From NCBI GenBank assembly GCA_905478335.1, contig CAJQIC010000017.1, forward strand, positions 1 to 64,000: DNA of 64,000 bases, written 5' to 3'. Source of the stretch: an uncultured Bacteroidia bacterium (GTDB lineage: Bacteria > Bacteroidota > Bacteroidia > NS11-12g > UBA9320). Both the position numbers and the translations under genes were made by a program. Under the pieces are notes generated by a model. The model saw nothing but the letters and a program-made list of their open reading frames with translations, made no database searches and was not told the DNA's origin. The first letter of the stretch is position 1. Each line of letters starts with the position of its first letter. Below, one piece after another: positions 26,901-35,273 of this stretch.

Positions 26901-27680
26901 GCATACCCTGTAACATACAATACGTATTCAAACATCGATTTCAGTACAACAAAGTCGTTTAGAGCTGAGTACGAATTAAGAGGCGAAGGGCGCGTTTCAT
27001 TATCTGCTAACTACGCTTTATTGTTTGCTGATGGAACGGGAAGTAATATCAATTCTCAAAGTGCACTTATTGCAGCGAATCAACCTAACCTAAGATCGCT
27101 TTATCCTTTAGATGTTGATGTAAGACATAAAATTGTTGGAATTTTTGATTACCGTTTTAAAGGTAAAAATGATTACACCGGACCAGTTTGGTTTGGTAAA
27201 AAAGTTTTCACAAATGCTGGTGCAAACTTTATCATCTCTGGTAAGTCTGGTGCTCCATACTCGAAGCAAGGGATTGCTATTTCATCTGCACAATCTGATC
27301 TTGGTCGGGTACAAAGATCCTTTTTGGATGGCAACCCATTTGGTAGTCGATTACCATGGCAATTCAAGGTTGACATGAATGCTTCCAAAACATTTGCGAT
27401 CAAGAAAAAGAACCAAAAGAAATTTAGACCAGATTCTAAACAATACACGGTATTCCTTTGGGTGCAAAACTTGTTGAACAACAGAATTATTGACCGTGTA
27501 TATGGTTACACAGGTTTGCCTAATGATGATGGATACTTGAACTCACCACAAGGACAACAATACATCCAAGAACAAATCAACCAACAGTCGTTCATGGATC
27601 TATACAATATAAAAATGAATAACCCATCGAACTTTGCTATTCCTAGATTGGCAAGACTTGGATTTAGAATGACATTCTAG
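23931..27680 (+). CDS. TonB-dependent receptor with carboxypeptidase-regulatory domain (2)
   Basis: A receptor of 1249 residues. It has a signal peptide (KYLYLTVILVVSSVYAFGQ), a CarboxypepD_reg domain (about residues 25-105, EIRGKIIDGKTKKALDYAEI), and a plug region with VFIDGVPVIGDAGIPQ and AQYGDFTGGAINYTTKG. The barrel ends in PRLARLGFRMTF with a terminal Phe. It is clearly paralogous to the receptor at 19074, with the same order of motifs throughout. Only 24 nt separate it from the T9SS-type surface protein gene, and the PorV-family gene follows, so these three probably form one transcript. The ligand is unknown. Confidence 0.9.
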   Translation: MSKYLYLTVILVVSSVYAFGQANFGEIRGKIIDGKTKKALDYAEIVVKKDGIAKGGGLSDDLGNYTVKPLEPGEYVVEVTYVGYNTRQYSGVVVTGNNISYVNVELSPSKGGEKLKTVTVTRYKTNLIEPDKNQKSFSDKDLVKMAVRSAGALAATSSAANTTASGGVSFLGQRTDATRVFIDGVPVIGDAGIPQGAQSQVDIIQSGVPAQYGDFTGGAINYTTKGPSRYVRKSFEVISSSLFDPYHYNYAQGFMSGPLWIKNKGGGDKEYVALGFQLSGDLNYTQDPSPLYGGVYVVKDDVLDELEQNPLAPNPQGSGFVPASSFLTNDDIVLEKARRNVDYLRGSLQAKLEYQPNKHSTVTLFGSGSYRNSNSYSRAHYLLNYKNNAESVNQTYRTYLKFTQRLRNANADDKDKDASKSLITDAFYTVRLDYQTSIGSSKSALHGDNIFDYGYVGKFDHYRAPVYRYNQNEKKFIDQNGDTVARRGYFELAGYQDTLLTFEASDKNVERARYTTNFFNNAEDLDRTIFADGQVFEGLGVLNGRSLQNTYSLFLNPGTNAAGYSKSQAERISAYAMGEASLNLKNKHDLQFGMTYEQNLYSGYSLSANSLWLLMPLLANSHILELDNFETGDYTVGGIHSYDETGRFLDTITYNTFVDSDAQKSFDKNLRAKLMAEGRTDVHGNLITETSFIDINSLSPEDFSIDMFSADDLWNNGNSYVSYYGYDHLGNRDRNRPSLAEFLYDEDNRRVGSFAPIYSAAWLQDKFAFKDLIFRLGVRIERYDANQFVLADPYSLYPVKTAGEVSSIQGRDIAHPSSIGDDYAVYVNNSESPSEILGYRKDNTWFDADGVEISTPDVIANETGGQVQPFLVDGQNQDIVKESFKDYEPQVNVLPRVWFSFPINSEAQFFANYDVMAQRPTNGATFTPINQYYFLEASQSRTIANSNMKPRIRTNYELGFKQKLSENSALSLIAQYAETRNDFGLVRLYQAYPVTYNTYSNIDFSTTKSFRAEYELRGEGRVSLSANYALLFADGTGSNINSQSALIAANQPNLRSLYPLDVDVRHKIVGIFDYRFKGKNDYTGPVWFGKKVFTNAGANFIISGKSGAPYSKQGIAISSAQSDLGRVQRSFLDGNPFGSRLPWQFKVDMNASKTFAIKKKNQKKFRPDSKQYTVFLWVQNLLNNRIIDRVYGYTGLPNDDGYLNSPQGQQYIQEQINQQSFMDLYNIKMNNPSNFAIPRLARLGFRMTF

Positions 27681-27704
27681 TAGAAATAGATAAGAGAAAA
27701 AGAT

Positions 27705-30700
27705 ATGAGAAATATAAGAAAGATAGGATTTGTTGCTGTTGTGTGTGCGACTGCTCTTTTCGCATCAGCGAAGGAAAATGTAAACGTACAAACACCAAAA
27801 TCCGATGCTAGTAAAGCAGGATCGCAACAAATAAAAAATAAGTTAATGAAGTTTGCCTCTGACTGTGAACCAGCATCGGCGCAAGCAGATTTAGATATTA
27901 ATAATGTACGTACCCGTATTCTTAACGGCGGTGATATGTGGTGGGATTTGAGCAATGCGCGATACGAAATTCCTAAACTTACCGACCTTAATGCGGTTAG
28001 AAAGAATTCCCTTTTTGCCGGAGCCATTTGGATAGGCGGTGAGGATGAAGGTGTACTTAAATTAGCAGCAATGACTTACCGTCAAGGTGGATCTGATTTT
28101 TGGCCTGGGCCACTTGATAAAGTGACGGGAACGACAAACAGTACGCGTTGTGAGGCCTATGACGAAATTTATAAGGTGTCTCGTGAAGAAATTGAGGACC
28201 ACAGAGAAGCATGGGAAAATGGAACGTTAACTTCCTTAAGTGATGGTGTAAAGAATTGGCCTGGTAACGGTAGAGGAGCAAATGAACCAGACATGCTCGC
28301 ACCATTTTTCGATCAAGATAGTAATGGTGTTTATGAACCGTTTAACGGAGACTACCCTGTACTTCAGACTGAATGTCGCGGCGTTCCTGTAGCACGCGAA
28401 AAAAACACACCAGCTGACCAACCAGACCAAATGCTTTGGTTCGTTTATAACGATAGAGGGAATATTCACTCTGAAACACAAGGTCAAGCGCAGGGATTGG
28501 AATTACAAACCACTGCTTTTGCTTATGCAACGAATGACGAAATTAATAACATGACCTTCTATACGACTCGAATTATCAATAGAGGTTCAAACTTGAGTAA
28601 TACATATTTTGGTCAATGGGTGGATCCTGATTTAGGTAACTACTCTGATGATTATGTAGGTTGTGATGTAGGACTAAGCTTAGGGTTTTGTTATAACGGA
28701 GACGACAACGATGAAGGTATTCTAGGATATGGTTTGAATCCGCCATCAATTGGAGTTGATTTCTTTGAAGGACCTAAAAAGGATACAACAATCGACGGGG
28801 TTGATACCTTGTTCGAATTAGGAATGTCGAAGTTCGTTTACTACGATAATGATTTTACGAATTTTGGAAATCCACAAACACCAATACATTATTACAATTA
28901 CTTAAGAGGTCTTTGGAAAAACGGTGACTGTTTAACAAGAGACGAAGCTAACGGAAGGACTGGAAGTGCTTGTACAGATTATATATTCCCAGGTAAATCT
29001 GATCCGAATGATGCAACTGATTGGTCTGAAACCACCTCTGGAAATACACCAGCAGATAGAAGATTTCTTCAAACCTCTGGACCTTTCACGCTTAAACAAG
29101 GTGCCGTTAACAAGATTACGGTTGGCGTTGTTTGGGCTAAAGCAAGTTCTGGTGGTGCAACCGGTTCACTTGACTTACTAAAAGCAAGTAGTAGAAAAGC
29201 ACAAGAATTATTTGATAACTGTTTTGATATTCTTGACGGTCCTGATGCACCAATCGTTGAAGCACAAGAGTTGAGTAATGAGGTAGTCCTATTGTTTAAC
29301 GATACCAAAAGAATTGAAGCCTACAAAGAAGTAACGATTAGTGACGGAAAACCTGTTACCTACGTTTTCCAAGGATACAGAGTTTATCAACTTAAAAATG
29401 CATCTGTTGGAACAGGTGATTTGGAAGATATTGACAAGGCAAGAGAAGTTTTTGCTTGTGATTTGGACGACAGTATCACAAGATTGGTTAACCAACCTTT
29501 TGATGAAGCGTTAGGTCAACCTTTACCTAAGTTAATGATCGATGGCAAAAACACGGGCTTAGTTCACTCTGTATCTATTACAGAAGATGTTTTTGCTACG
29601 GGTAGTAATAAAACACTTGTTAACCATAAGCCGTATTACTTTATGGTTGTGTCCTATGCGGCATTGCCTGGTCATAGAGAGTTAGAGTATCTAGCTGGTA
29701 GAAAGATTCAGGAGTTTAGTGTAATTCCACATAATCCAGAGCCTGAAGAAGGTGGTTTAAGGGTAAATGGTAATTATGGTGATGGGCCAAAACTTGTTCG
29801 ACTTGAAGGACGTGGTAATGGTGGAATCGAACTAGAGTTGACCGAAGCGTCGATAGCGGAAATATTAGCTAACGGAAGAACACAATTCCCAGAATACAAG
29901 ATTGGACAAGGACCGGTTAACATTAAGGTTGTAGATCCATTAAAAGTGCCTAAAGGAAACTTTGAGTTAATACTTAGAGAAGATGCAAGTGCGACGTCTC
30001 CAATTGGTAGATTGAGCGGTTTGGTTGCTGATGCTACGAATTGGATGTTAATCAATACGGAATCAAATGATACCATTTTCTCTGATTATACCATTGACTA
30101 TGAAAATGAGCAGCTAATTACAGCAATAAGCACAGAAAACGAATTGAATGATTGGGGACTTTCTGTAACCATCACACAAGTTGTTGGTCCTGGTAATAGT
30201 GATGTTGATCAAAGCAATGGATTGATTGGCTGGAGTGTTGCTTGGGAAGACAATAGTAAGCAGTGGTTGACGGCAATACCTGATATCGATAATGGAGCAT
30301 GGTTTAACTGGATACGTGCAGGTAGAGAAGGTTCTACAGTTGCTACTCCAGATTACTCTGAGCACGACTTTAGAGATGAAAATGGTGCTGCGATTGACAG
30401 ATTTGAAGTGTACGAAAGAATATGGGACGGACGAATTGCGCCTTACCGATTGGCTTCGAAGAATATCCCATCTAACGCAAGTCCACAGCCAGCAAGAAAT
30501 TATACGTTGGTGCAGGGTGTTGCATATCAAGGAACACAGCCTCCATCACACTGGTATAACCTTGACAACTTAAGCAGTATTGATTTGGTATTCACCAAAG
30601 ACGAATCAAAATGGTCTCAGTGTCTTGTACTAGAACTTGGAGAAGAAGAAAACCTTAACCAAGGTGGTGCATTGAAATTTGAAGTGAGAAAACACAATTC

Positions 30701-31601
30701 TGTTAATAAAGATGGAAGCGAAAATGCTGCTGAACAAGGTAGAACTTGGTTCCCAGGTTATGCAATCAACGTGGAAACTGGAGAGCGTCTTAACATTGTT
30801 TTAGGTGAGGATTCTTACCAAGGACTTAATAATGGACGAGACTTAAAATGGAATCCAACAGATCAAGGTGGAAGCTATAGTTCTGGATATGCAGGATTTG
30901 GTGGAAGACATTACATCTATATTATGGATACGGATAGTAGCTACCTACAGTCGTTATATCCTTCAGGTCCAGCATACGATGGATGTAAAACATACATGGA
31001 CAGAGTTGCAGGATTGACAGGAGATAATTATTTCCGTGAGTTAAACCAACAGGTATTGTATCATGCGATGTGGGTTATGCCATCTTACCTAGCCAATGGA
31101 TATGAGATGGAAGTGAATGATAACGGTATGCCAGTTCCACCTACGGAAGTGACTTTCAAGTTGCGCGTTAAAAAGCCATACCAGTATTATGTAACTGCTG
31201 AAAATCAAAACAGAAACAACCCAAGATATTCATTCGACACTGAAGCGGTATTCGCGGAGAGAAGCGCTGAATTTGGTAAAGAGGCGATGGAAACAATCAG
31301 ACTTGTTCCTAACCCATATTTCGCTTACTCCGAGTATGAGAATAACCCCGTAGAGAACAAGGTGAAAATTACAAACCTTCCTGAAACGTGTAAGATTTCA
31401 ATTTATACGGTAGACGGCAGTCTAGTTCGTCGAATTGTTAAGGATGACAAGTCAACAGAAGTGACTTGGGACTTAAAGAATAATGCTAAAGTACCTATCG
31501 CCAGTGGTACTTACTTAATCCATGTAGATGGTGGTGAGTTGGGCGAAAAAGTCATCAAATGGATGGGTATAATGAGAGAGTTAGACTTAGACTCGTTCTA
31601 A
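27705..31601 (+). CDS. Large secreted T9SS-type surface protein
   Basis: A secreted protein of 1298 residues with a signal peptide (about 1-22, KIGFVAVVCATALFASA). I recognise no enzymatic domain. The N-terminal region includes ARYEIPKLTDLN, SLFAGAIWIGG and an acidic stretch with FFDQDSNGVYEP, a likely calcium loop. The C-terminal 90 residues begin IRLVPNPYFAYSEYENNP and contain VKITNLPETCKISIYTVDG and GTYLIHVDG, the fold of a T9SS sorting domain, but the end (MRELDLDSF) differs from the usual type A terminus. Its placement between a TonB receptor and a PorV-family gene supports T9SS export or outer-surface assembly. Confidence 0.75.
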   Translation: MRNIRKIGFVAVVCATALFASAKENVNVQTPKSDASKAGSQQIKNKLMKFASDCEPASAQADLDINNVRTRILNGGDMWWDLSNARYEIPKLTDLNAVRKNSLFAGAIWIGGEDEGVLKLAAMTYRQGGSDFWPGPLDKVTGTTNSTRCEAYDEIYKVSREEIEDHREAWENGTLTSLSDGVKNWPGNGRGANEPDMLAPFFDQDSNGVYEPFNGDYPVLQTECRGVPVAREKNTPADQPDQMLWFVYNDRGNIHSETQGQAQGLELQTTAFAYATNDEINNMTFYTTRIINRGSNLSNTYFGQWVDPDLGNYSDDYVGCDVGLSLGFCYNGDDNDEGILGYGLNPPSIGVDFFEGPKKDTTIDGVDTLFELGMSKFVYYDNDFTNFGNPQTPIHYYNYLRGLWKNGDCLTRDEANGRTGSACTDYIFPGKSDPNDATDWSETTSGNTPADRRFLQTSGPFTLKQGAVNKITVGVVWAKASSGGATGSLDLLKASSRKAQELFDNCFDILDGPDAPIVEAQELSNEVVLLFNDTKRIEAYKEVTISDGKPVTYVFQGYRVYQLKNASVGTGDLEDIDKAREVFACDLDDSITRLVNQPFDEALGQPLPKLMIDGKNTGLVHSVSITEDVFATGSNKTLVNHKPYYFMVVSYAALPGHRELEYLAGRKIQEFSVIPHNPEPEEGGLRVNGNYGDGPKLVRLEGRGNGGIELELTEASIAEILANGRTQFPEYKIGQGPVNIKVVDPLKVPKGNFELILREDASATSPIGRLSGLVADATNWMLINTESNDTIFSDYTIDYENEQLITAISTENELNDWGLSVTITQVVGPGNSDVDQSNGLIGWSVAWEDNSKQWLTAIPDIDNGAWFNWIRAGREGSTVATPDYSEHDFRDENGAAIDRFEVYERIWDGRIAPYRLASKNIPSNASPQPARNYTLVQGVAYQGTQPPSHWYNLDNLSSIDLVFTKDESKWSQCLVLELGEEENLNQGGALKFEVRKHNSVNKDGSENAAEQGRTWFPGYAINVETGERLNIVLGEDSYQGLNNGRDLKWNPTDQGGSYSSGYAGFGGRHYIYIMDTDSSYLQSLYPSGPAYDGCKTYMDRVAGLTGDNYFRELNQQVLYHAMWVMPSYLANGYEMEVNDNGMPVPPTEVTFKLRVKKPYQYYVTAENQNRNNPRYSFDTEAVFAERSAEFGKEAMETIRLVPNPYFAYSEYENNPVENKVKITNLPETCKISIYTVDGSLVRRIVKDDKSTEVTWDLKNNAKVPIASGTYLIHVDGGELGEKVIKWMGIMRELDLDSF

Positions 31602-31637
31602 GGATTGTAAACCAATATTGAAATAGATTAAAAGAAA

Positions 31638-32717
31638 ATGATTAAGAAAATATATAGTGTAATCCTGATATCGAGTTTGTCTCTGGCTGCAATGGCTGGA
31701 AATCCAGATCGAATAGGACAATCTGGAGCAAGTCAATTGATGATTAACCCTTGGGCTATGTCAAGTGGTATGGGTTGGGCAGGTCAATCGAATGTTCGAG
31801 GCTTAGAAGCATCTTTCTTTAACATGGGCGGCTTAGCACATGCTAAACGTACTGAGTTAGGATTTTCTAACACAAATTGGTTAGTGGGTTCTGGAGTCCA
31901 AATAAACGCGTTTGGGTTTGCTCAGTCGTTAGGGGGAGAAGGTGTTTTAGCTTTAACCGTTATGACAATGGACCTCGGAGAAATTGAAGTTACTACGGTA
32001 GAGCAACCTGATGGTGGTTTGGGTACAATTAATCCTCAAAACACAAACATTGGTTTAGGTTATGCTAAGAAGTTCACAAAAACAATATCTGGTGGCGTAC
32101 TTGTAAGAGTGCATTCTGAAGCTATACCGAATGCTAGTGTTCAAGGAATAGCGATAGACGCTGGTATTCAATACACGGAGTCAAGCGATAAGTCAGACAA
32201 GCTTAAAAAGGATGACATCAAGTTTGGAATTAGTATGAAAAATGTTGGGCCAGATGCTAGTTATAGTGGAGACGGTGTAACGTTTAAAGCGACGAATCCG
32301 AACAACGACGTACAGCAGTCATTCTTATTTAGAACGGCTGGTTTTGGTTTGCCTACATTAATCAACATTGGTGCATCTTATGATTTTAGACTTGATGCGA
32401 CCAAAGAAACATACGACAAGCGGTTAACAGCGGCGCTGAACTTTACTTCTAATTCATACACACGGAATCAAGTGACAGCTGGGTTAGAGTTCGGGTATAA
32501 AGAAATATTTAAACTGAGAGGCGGTTTTGCCTACGAAGACGGTATTTTTAACGCTGATGAAAGAACGTCTGCCCTTACGGGATTAACAGGAGGTTTTTCA
32601 ATTGATTTGCCTATGAGCAAAAACAACGACAACAAGTTTGCAGTTGATTATTCTTACCGAGCAAGTAACCCTTTTGGCGGTTCACATGGTATTGGTGTAA
32701 GAATATTGGTTGATTAA
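31638..32717 (+). CDS. PorV/PorQ-family outer-membrane protein
   Basis: A protein of 359 residues with a signal peptide (about 1-20, VILISSLSLAAMA). After it comes SGASQLMINPWAMSSGMGWA and SFFNMGGLAHAKRTELGFS, the start typical of the PorV/PorQ family of 14-strand FadL-like barrels. In the T9SS, PorV shuttles cargo from the translocon to the attachment complex. This copy, directly after a cargo-like gene, may be a dedicated paralogue and not the housekeeping PorV; that is inference. A strong terminator follows. Confidence 0.83.
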   Translation: MIKKIYSVILISSLSLAAMAGNPDRIGQSGASQLMINPWAMSSGMGWAGQSNVRGLEASFFNMGGLAHAKRTELGFSNTNWLVGSGVQINAFGFAQSLGGEGVLALTVMTMDLGEIEVTTVEQPDGGLGTINPQNTNIGLGYAKKFTKTISGGVLVRVHSEAIPNASVQGIAIDAGIQYTESSDKSDKLKKDDIKFGISMKNVGPDASYSGDGVTFKATNPNNDVQQSFLFRTAGFGLPTLINIGASYDFRLDATKETYDKRLTAALNFTSNSYTRNQVTAGLEFGYKEIFKLRGGFAYEDGIFNADERTSALTGLTGGFSIDLPMSKNNDNKFAVDYSYRASNPFGGSHGIGVRILVD

Positions 32718-32762
32718 TAACCAATGAAACAAGTGCAATACCAGCACTAAAAAAGAAATATA

Positions 32763-32770
32763 TAACTTTG
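32763..32770 (+). promoter_or_regulatory. -7 box upstream of greA
   Basis: TAACTTTG matches TAnnTTTG and lies 64 nt before the greA ATG, just upstream of the hairpin at 32775. No clear TTTG is seen at -33. Confidence 0.45.
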
Positions 32771-32774
32771 CGGA

Positions 32775-32815
32775 ACATTGCATTGGCCTTTGCCATTGCA
32801 ATGTTTCTTTTTTTA
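32775..32815 (+). terminator. Strong hairpin terminator in the greA leader
   Basis: ACATTGCATTGGC (32775-32787) and GCCATTGCAATGT (32792-32804) form a 13-bp stem with one mismatch and a 4-nt loop, followed by TTCTTTTTTT. It may end the PorV transcript, 58 nt after its stop. It also lies after a promoter-like box and before greA, so it could be an attenuator. Confidence 0.8.
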
Positions 32816-32834
32816 AACAGTACTAGAAACGAAT

Positions 32835-33308
32835 ATGTCACAGATAAATTATATGTCGCAAGAAGGGTTCGATAACCTAAAGAATCAAATCGAACGACTA
32901 AAGACCGTTGACCGTCCGAACATATCTAAACAGATTGGAGAGGCTAGAGATAAAGGTGATTTATCGGAGAACGCGGAATACGATGCGGCTAAGGAAGCGC
33001 AAGGGTTATTGGAACTTAAGATTTCCAAGCTCGAAGAAGCCTTAGGCAATTCGCGCGTTATTGATCCAAGCACACTTGATTTGTCTAAGGTGGGTATTTT
33101 AAGTAAGGTTAGGGTTCTGAATAAAAAGGTGAATAAGGAAGTAACCTATACCATAGTTGCGGAAAAAGAAGCAGATCTGAAAAAAGGTAAAATTTCCATT
33201 AAGTCTCCAATAGGTAAAGGTTTGATGGGATGTAAAGTTGGCGAAGTGGCCGAAGTTACAGTTCCTGCAGGGGTTATCCCATTTGAGATTTTAGAAATCA
33301 CCGTATAA
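32835..33308 (+). CDS. greA: Transcription elongation factor GreA
   Basis: A protein of 157 residues that rescues backtracked RNA polymerase by stimulating transcript cleavage. The N-terminal coiled coil includes GEARDKGDLSENAEYDAAKE near residues 36-55, holding the catalytic tip acidic residues (D41, E45 region). The C-terminal FKBP-like domain has VTYTIVAEKEAD and SPIGKGLMGCKVGEVAEV. At 157 residues it has normal length. The HIT gene starts on its last base (TAATG), so they are co-translated. A terminator-like hairpin sits in its leader. Confidence 0.97.
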   Translation: MSQINYMSQEGFDNLKNQIERLKTVDRPNISKQIGEARDKGDLSENAEYDAAKEAQGLLELKISKLEEALGNSRVIDPSTLDLSKVGILSKVRVLNKKVNKEVTYTIVAEKEADLKKGKISIKSPIGKGLMGCKVGEVAEVTVPAGVIPFEILEITV

Positions 33309-33703
33309 TGTCAAGTATATTTAGTAAAATAGTTGCTGGGGAAATTCCGTGTTACAAAGTAGCTGAAACTGAAGACTACCTCGCTTTTCTGGATGTTTTC
33401 CCATTGCGTAAAGGACACACCTTAGTCATTCCTAAAAAGGATGTCGATTATATATTTGACCTGGACGATGCAACCTACGCTGGTTTACATATGTTCTCAA
33501 AGATTGTCGCTAAAGCGGTTAAGCAAGCGATTCCGTGTAAACGTATTGGAACTGCAGTCATTGGATTAGAAGTACCACATACCCATATCCACTTGGTGCC
33601 TATTAATCATGTTGCAGATATTGACTTTTCTCAAGAGAAACTAAAAATTGAACATGATGAAATGGTCGAGATAGCCTCGTCTATTAGAGCATGTTTGAAA
33701 TAA
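33308..33703 (+). CDS. HIT-family nucleotide-binding protein
   Basis: A protein of 131 residues of the histidine-triad family, which hydrolyses nucleoside phosphoramidates or AMP derivatives. The triad is PHTHIHLVPI with H91, H93 and H95, and the N-terminal FSKIVAGEIPCYKVAET is the usual HinT start. It starts on the final base of the greA stop codon (TAATG), making a tight pair with greA. It ends one base before the convergent ruvC stop. Confidence 0.94.
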   Translation: MSSIFSKIVAGEIPCYKVAETEDYLAFLDVFPLRKGHTLVIPKKDVDYIFDLDDATYAGLHMFSKIVAKAVKQAIPCKRIGTAVIGLEVPHTHIHLVPINHVADIDFSQEKLKIEHDEMVEIASSIRACLK

Positions 33704-34285
33704 TTATTTAATCCGATCTGGATTGTCTGATAGAAACGAACCCCAACTACCGTAATTCTTTTTGCTTGGTTGATTGGTGGTTATGCCACCTTGGAAATAA
33801 TGACATACCGCAGCAGCCATGCCATCTGTAGCATCCAAGTTTTTTGGAATTTCGTCAAATTTCAACAGTGACTTTAAAATTCCAGCGACCTGTTCTTTAC
33901 TGGCATTTCCACTGCCTGTGATGCTTTGTTTGATTCGTTTTGGTGCGTATTCGAAAATAGGGATATCTCGATACAGCCCTGCAGCCATGGCTACGCCCTG
34001 AGCACGTCCAAGCTTTAACATACTCTGGACGTTCTTGCCGTAAAATGGAGCCTCTAAAGCCATTTCGTCTGGATGGTAACCGTCGATCAAGCTCAACGTG
34101 CGCTCAAAAATCTTTTTCAGTTTTAAGGCATGAGAGTCTACCCGCCCCAATGTGATGATGCCCATACTAATCAAATGAATGGATTTCTTCTTACAGCCTA
34201 AGACACCGTATCCCATTATATTTGTTCCAGGATCAATTCCAAGGATTATGCGGTCGAATTCCGTATCAAGTAAGCGAGAGGACAT
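33704..34285 (-). CDS. ruvC: Holliday junction resolvase RuvC
   Basis: A crossover-junction endonuclease of 193 residues that cuts Holliday junctions with RuvAB. The four catalytic acids can be placed: D18 in [10 protein letters not shown]78 in LALEAPFYG, and D151 and D154 in [12 protein letters not shown] conserved QGVAMAAG and [18 protein letters not shown] support it. The ATG at 34285 is 4 nt after a TACTTTTG box, so the mRNA is probably leaderless. It is divergent from the flippase-like gene and abuts the HIT gene at the 3' end with no spacer. Confidence 0.97.
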   Translation of the reverse strand: MSSRLLDTEFDRIILGIDPGTNIMGYGVLGCKKKSIHLISMGIITLGRVDSHALKLKKIFERTLSLIDGYHPDEMALEAPFYGKNVQSMLKLGRAQGVAMAAGLYRDIPIFEYAPKRIKQSITGSGNASKEQVAGILKSLLKFDEIPKNLDATDGMAAAVCHYFQGGITTNQPSKKNYGSWGSFLSDNPDRIK

Positions 34286-34289
34286 TAGT

Positions 34290-34297
34290 CAAAAGTA
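34290..34297 (-). promoter_or_regulatory. -7 box 4 nt before ruvC
   Basis: On the minus strand TACTTTTG (34297-34290) is followed by ACTA and then the ATG at 34285. The start of transcription would coincide with the start codon. Confidence 0.6.
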
Positions 34298-34298
34298 G

Positions 34299-35273
34299 TT
34301 GCAATTATTGAATAACCATAAGAATCAGAAGACACGAATTCGCATTGTTAAATGGTTCGTTGCACTACTTGCCTTAAGCTTTCTGTATTACGAAATCTTT
34401 GTAAAGCATCAGGCTTTGTTATTGTTTAAGGACTACAGACAGACCGTAATTGAGATTTGGCCTTCATTGCTACTAGTTGGCCTACTAATGCCCTTAAATT
34501 GGTTAATAGAGTCTTTAAAATGGCGTCGCTTACTCAAGTCCACCACAAAAATCTCTGTATACCACTCTATAAAGGGTGTATTGATGGGGGTCTCGCTTGG
34601 TTTATTTACGCCAAATGGTGTTGGGGAGTTTGCGGGTCGTATGTGGGTTGTTAATAAGGTATATCGAGAACAAGCCGTTTCTAGCAGCATTGTTGGCAGT
34701 TTATCTCAACTGTGTATCACGATTACCATAGGAGGCGCGCTAATAGTATTTTTTGCCAGTCAGTGGATTGCAGAAACGTGGTTGTTAACGGCACAAATTT
34801 TAGCGACTTTAACCGTGTTGATTGGGTTCTATGCCTATTACAAAATGCCGGAGATTGCTGGAGGTGTGTTGTCCCGGATTAAGGTGTTTAGCCGATTTGA
34901 TAAATTTCGTCAATCAATGATGTCATTTACAAAGGGAGCGCTAACAAGCGCTTATCTGTCGTCACTGCTTCGTTATGCGGTCTTTTGCAGTCAATTGGGA
35001 ATTCTTATTGTAGCCGTAGGTGATTTGACCACCGGCGAAACGTTAATGGTTCTTGGGCTAATTCCTGTGTATTACTATATCCAGACCCTTGTGCCAACGA
35101 TTGCGCTAAGTGAAATAGGTGTTCGGGGCTTGATTATGCTCTTTTTGTTCTCTAGTGTTTTGGTTGAATCGGAAGTTATTTTAATTTCATTTCTTATCTG
35201 GATGATTAATCTAATTGTGCCAGGCGTCATTGGATTAATATTCTTGGCCAATAACAAGTTCAGAAATAAATGA
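34299..35273 (+). CDS. Flippase-like / lysylphosphatidylglycerol-synthase TM-domain protein (UPF0104)
   Basis: A polytopic membrane protein of 324 residues with about eight hydrophobic helices and the UPF0104/LPG_synthase_TM features (GVSLGLFTPNGVGEFAGR near residues 95-112, LSEIGVRGLIML near 269-280). No catalytic synthase domain is attached, so it is more likely a lipid flippase-like protein. It starts at TTG (34299), 13 nt from the divergent ruvC start; there is no earlier ATG. Its stop overlaps the start of the glycosyltransferase (ATGA), which suggests joint work on a glycolipid or polysaccharide. Confidence 0.8.
   Translation: MQLLNNHKNQKTRIRIVKWFVALLALSFLYYEIFVKHQALLLFKDYRQTVIEIWPSLLLVGLLMPLNWLIESLKWRRLLKSTTKISVYHSIKGVLMGVSLGLFTPNGVGEFAGRMWVVNKVYREQAVSSSIVGSLSQLCITITIGGALIVFFASQWIAETWLLTAQILATLTVLIGFYAYYKMPEIAGGVLSRIKVFSRFDKFRQSMMSFTKGALTSAYLSSLLRYAVFCSQLGILIVAVGDLTTGETLMVLGLIPVYYYIQTLVPTIALSEIGVRGLIMLFLFSSVLVESEVILISFLIWMINLIVPGVIGLIFLANNKFRNK

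Noticed and set aside
27173-27481. 102-codon minus-strand frame within the second TonB receptor
   Set aside because: It lies fully inside a well supported receptor barrel and shows no signal or family motif.
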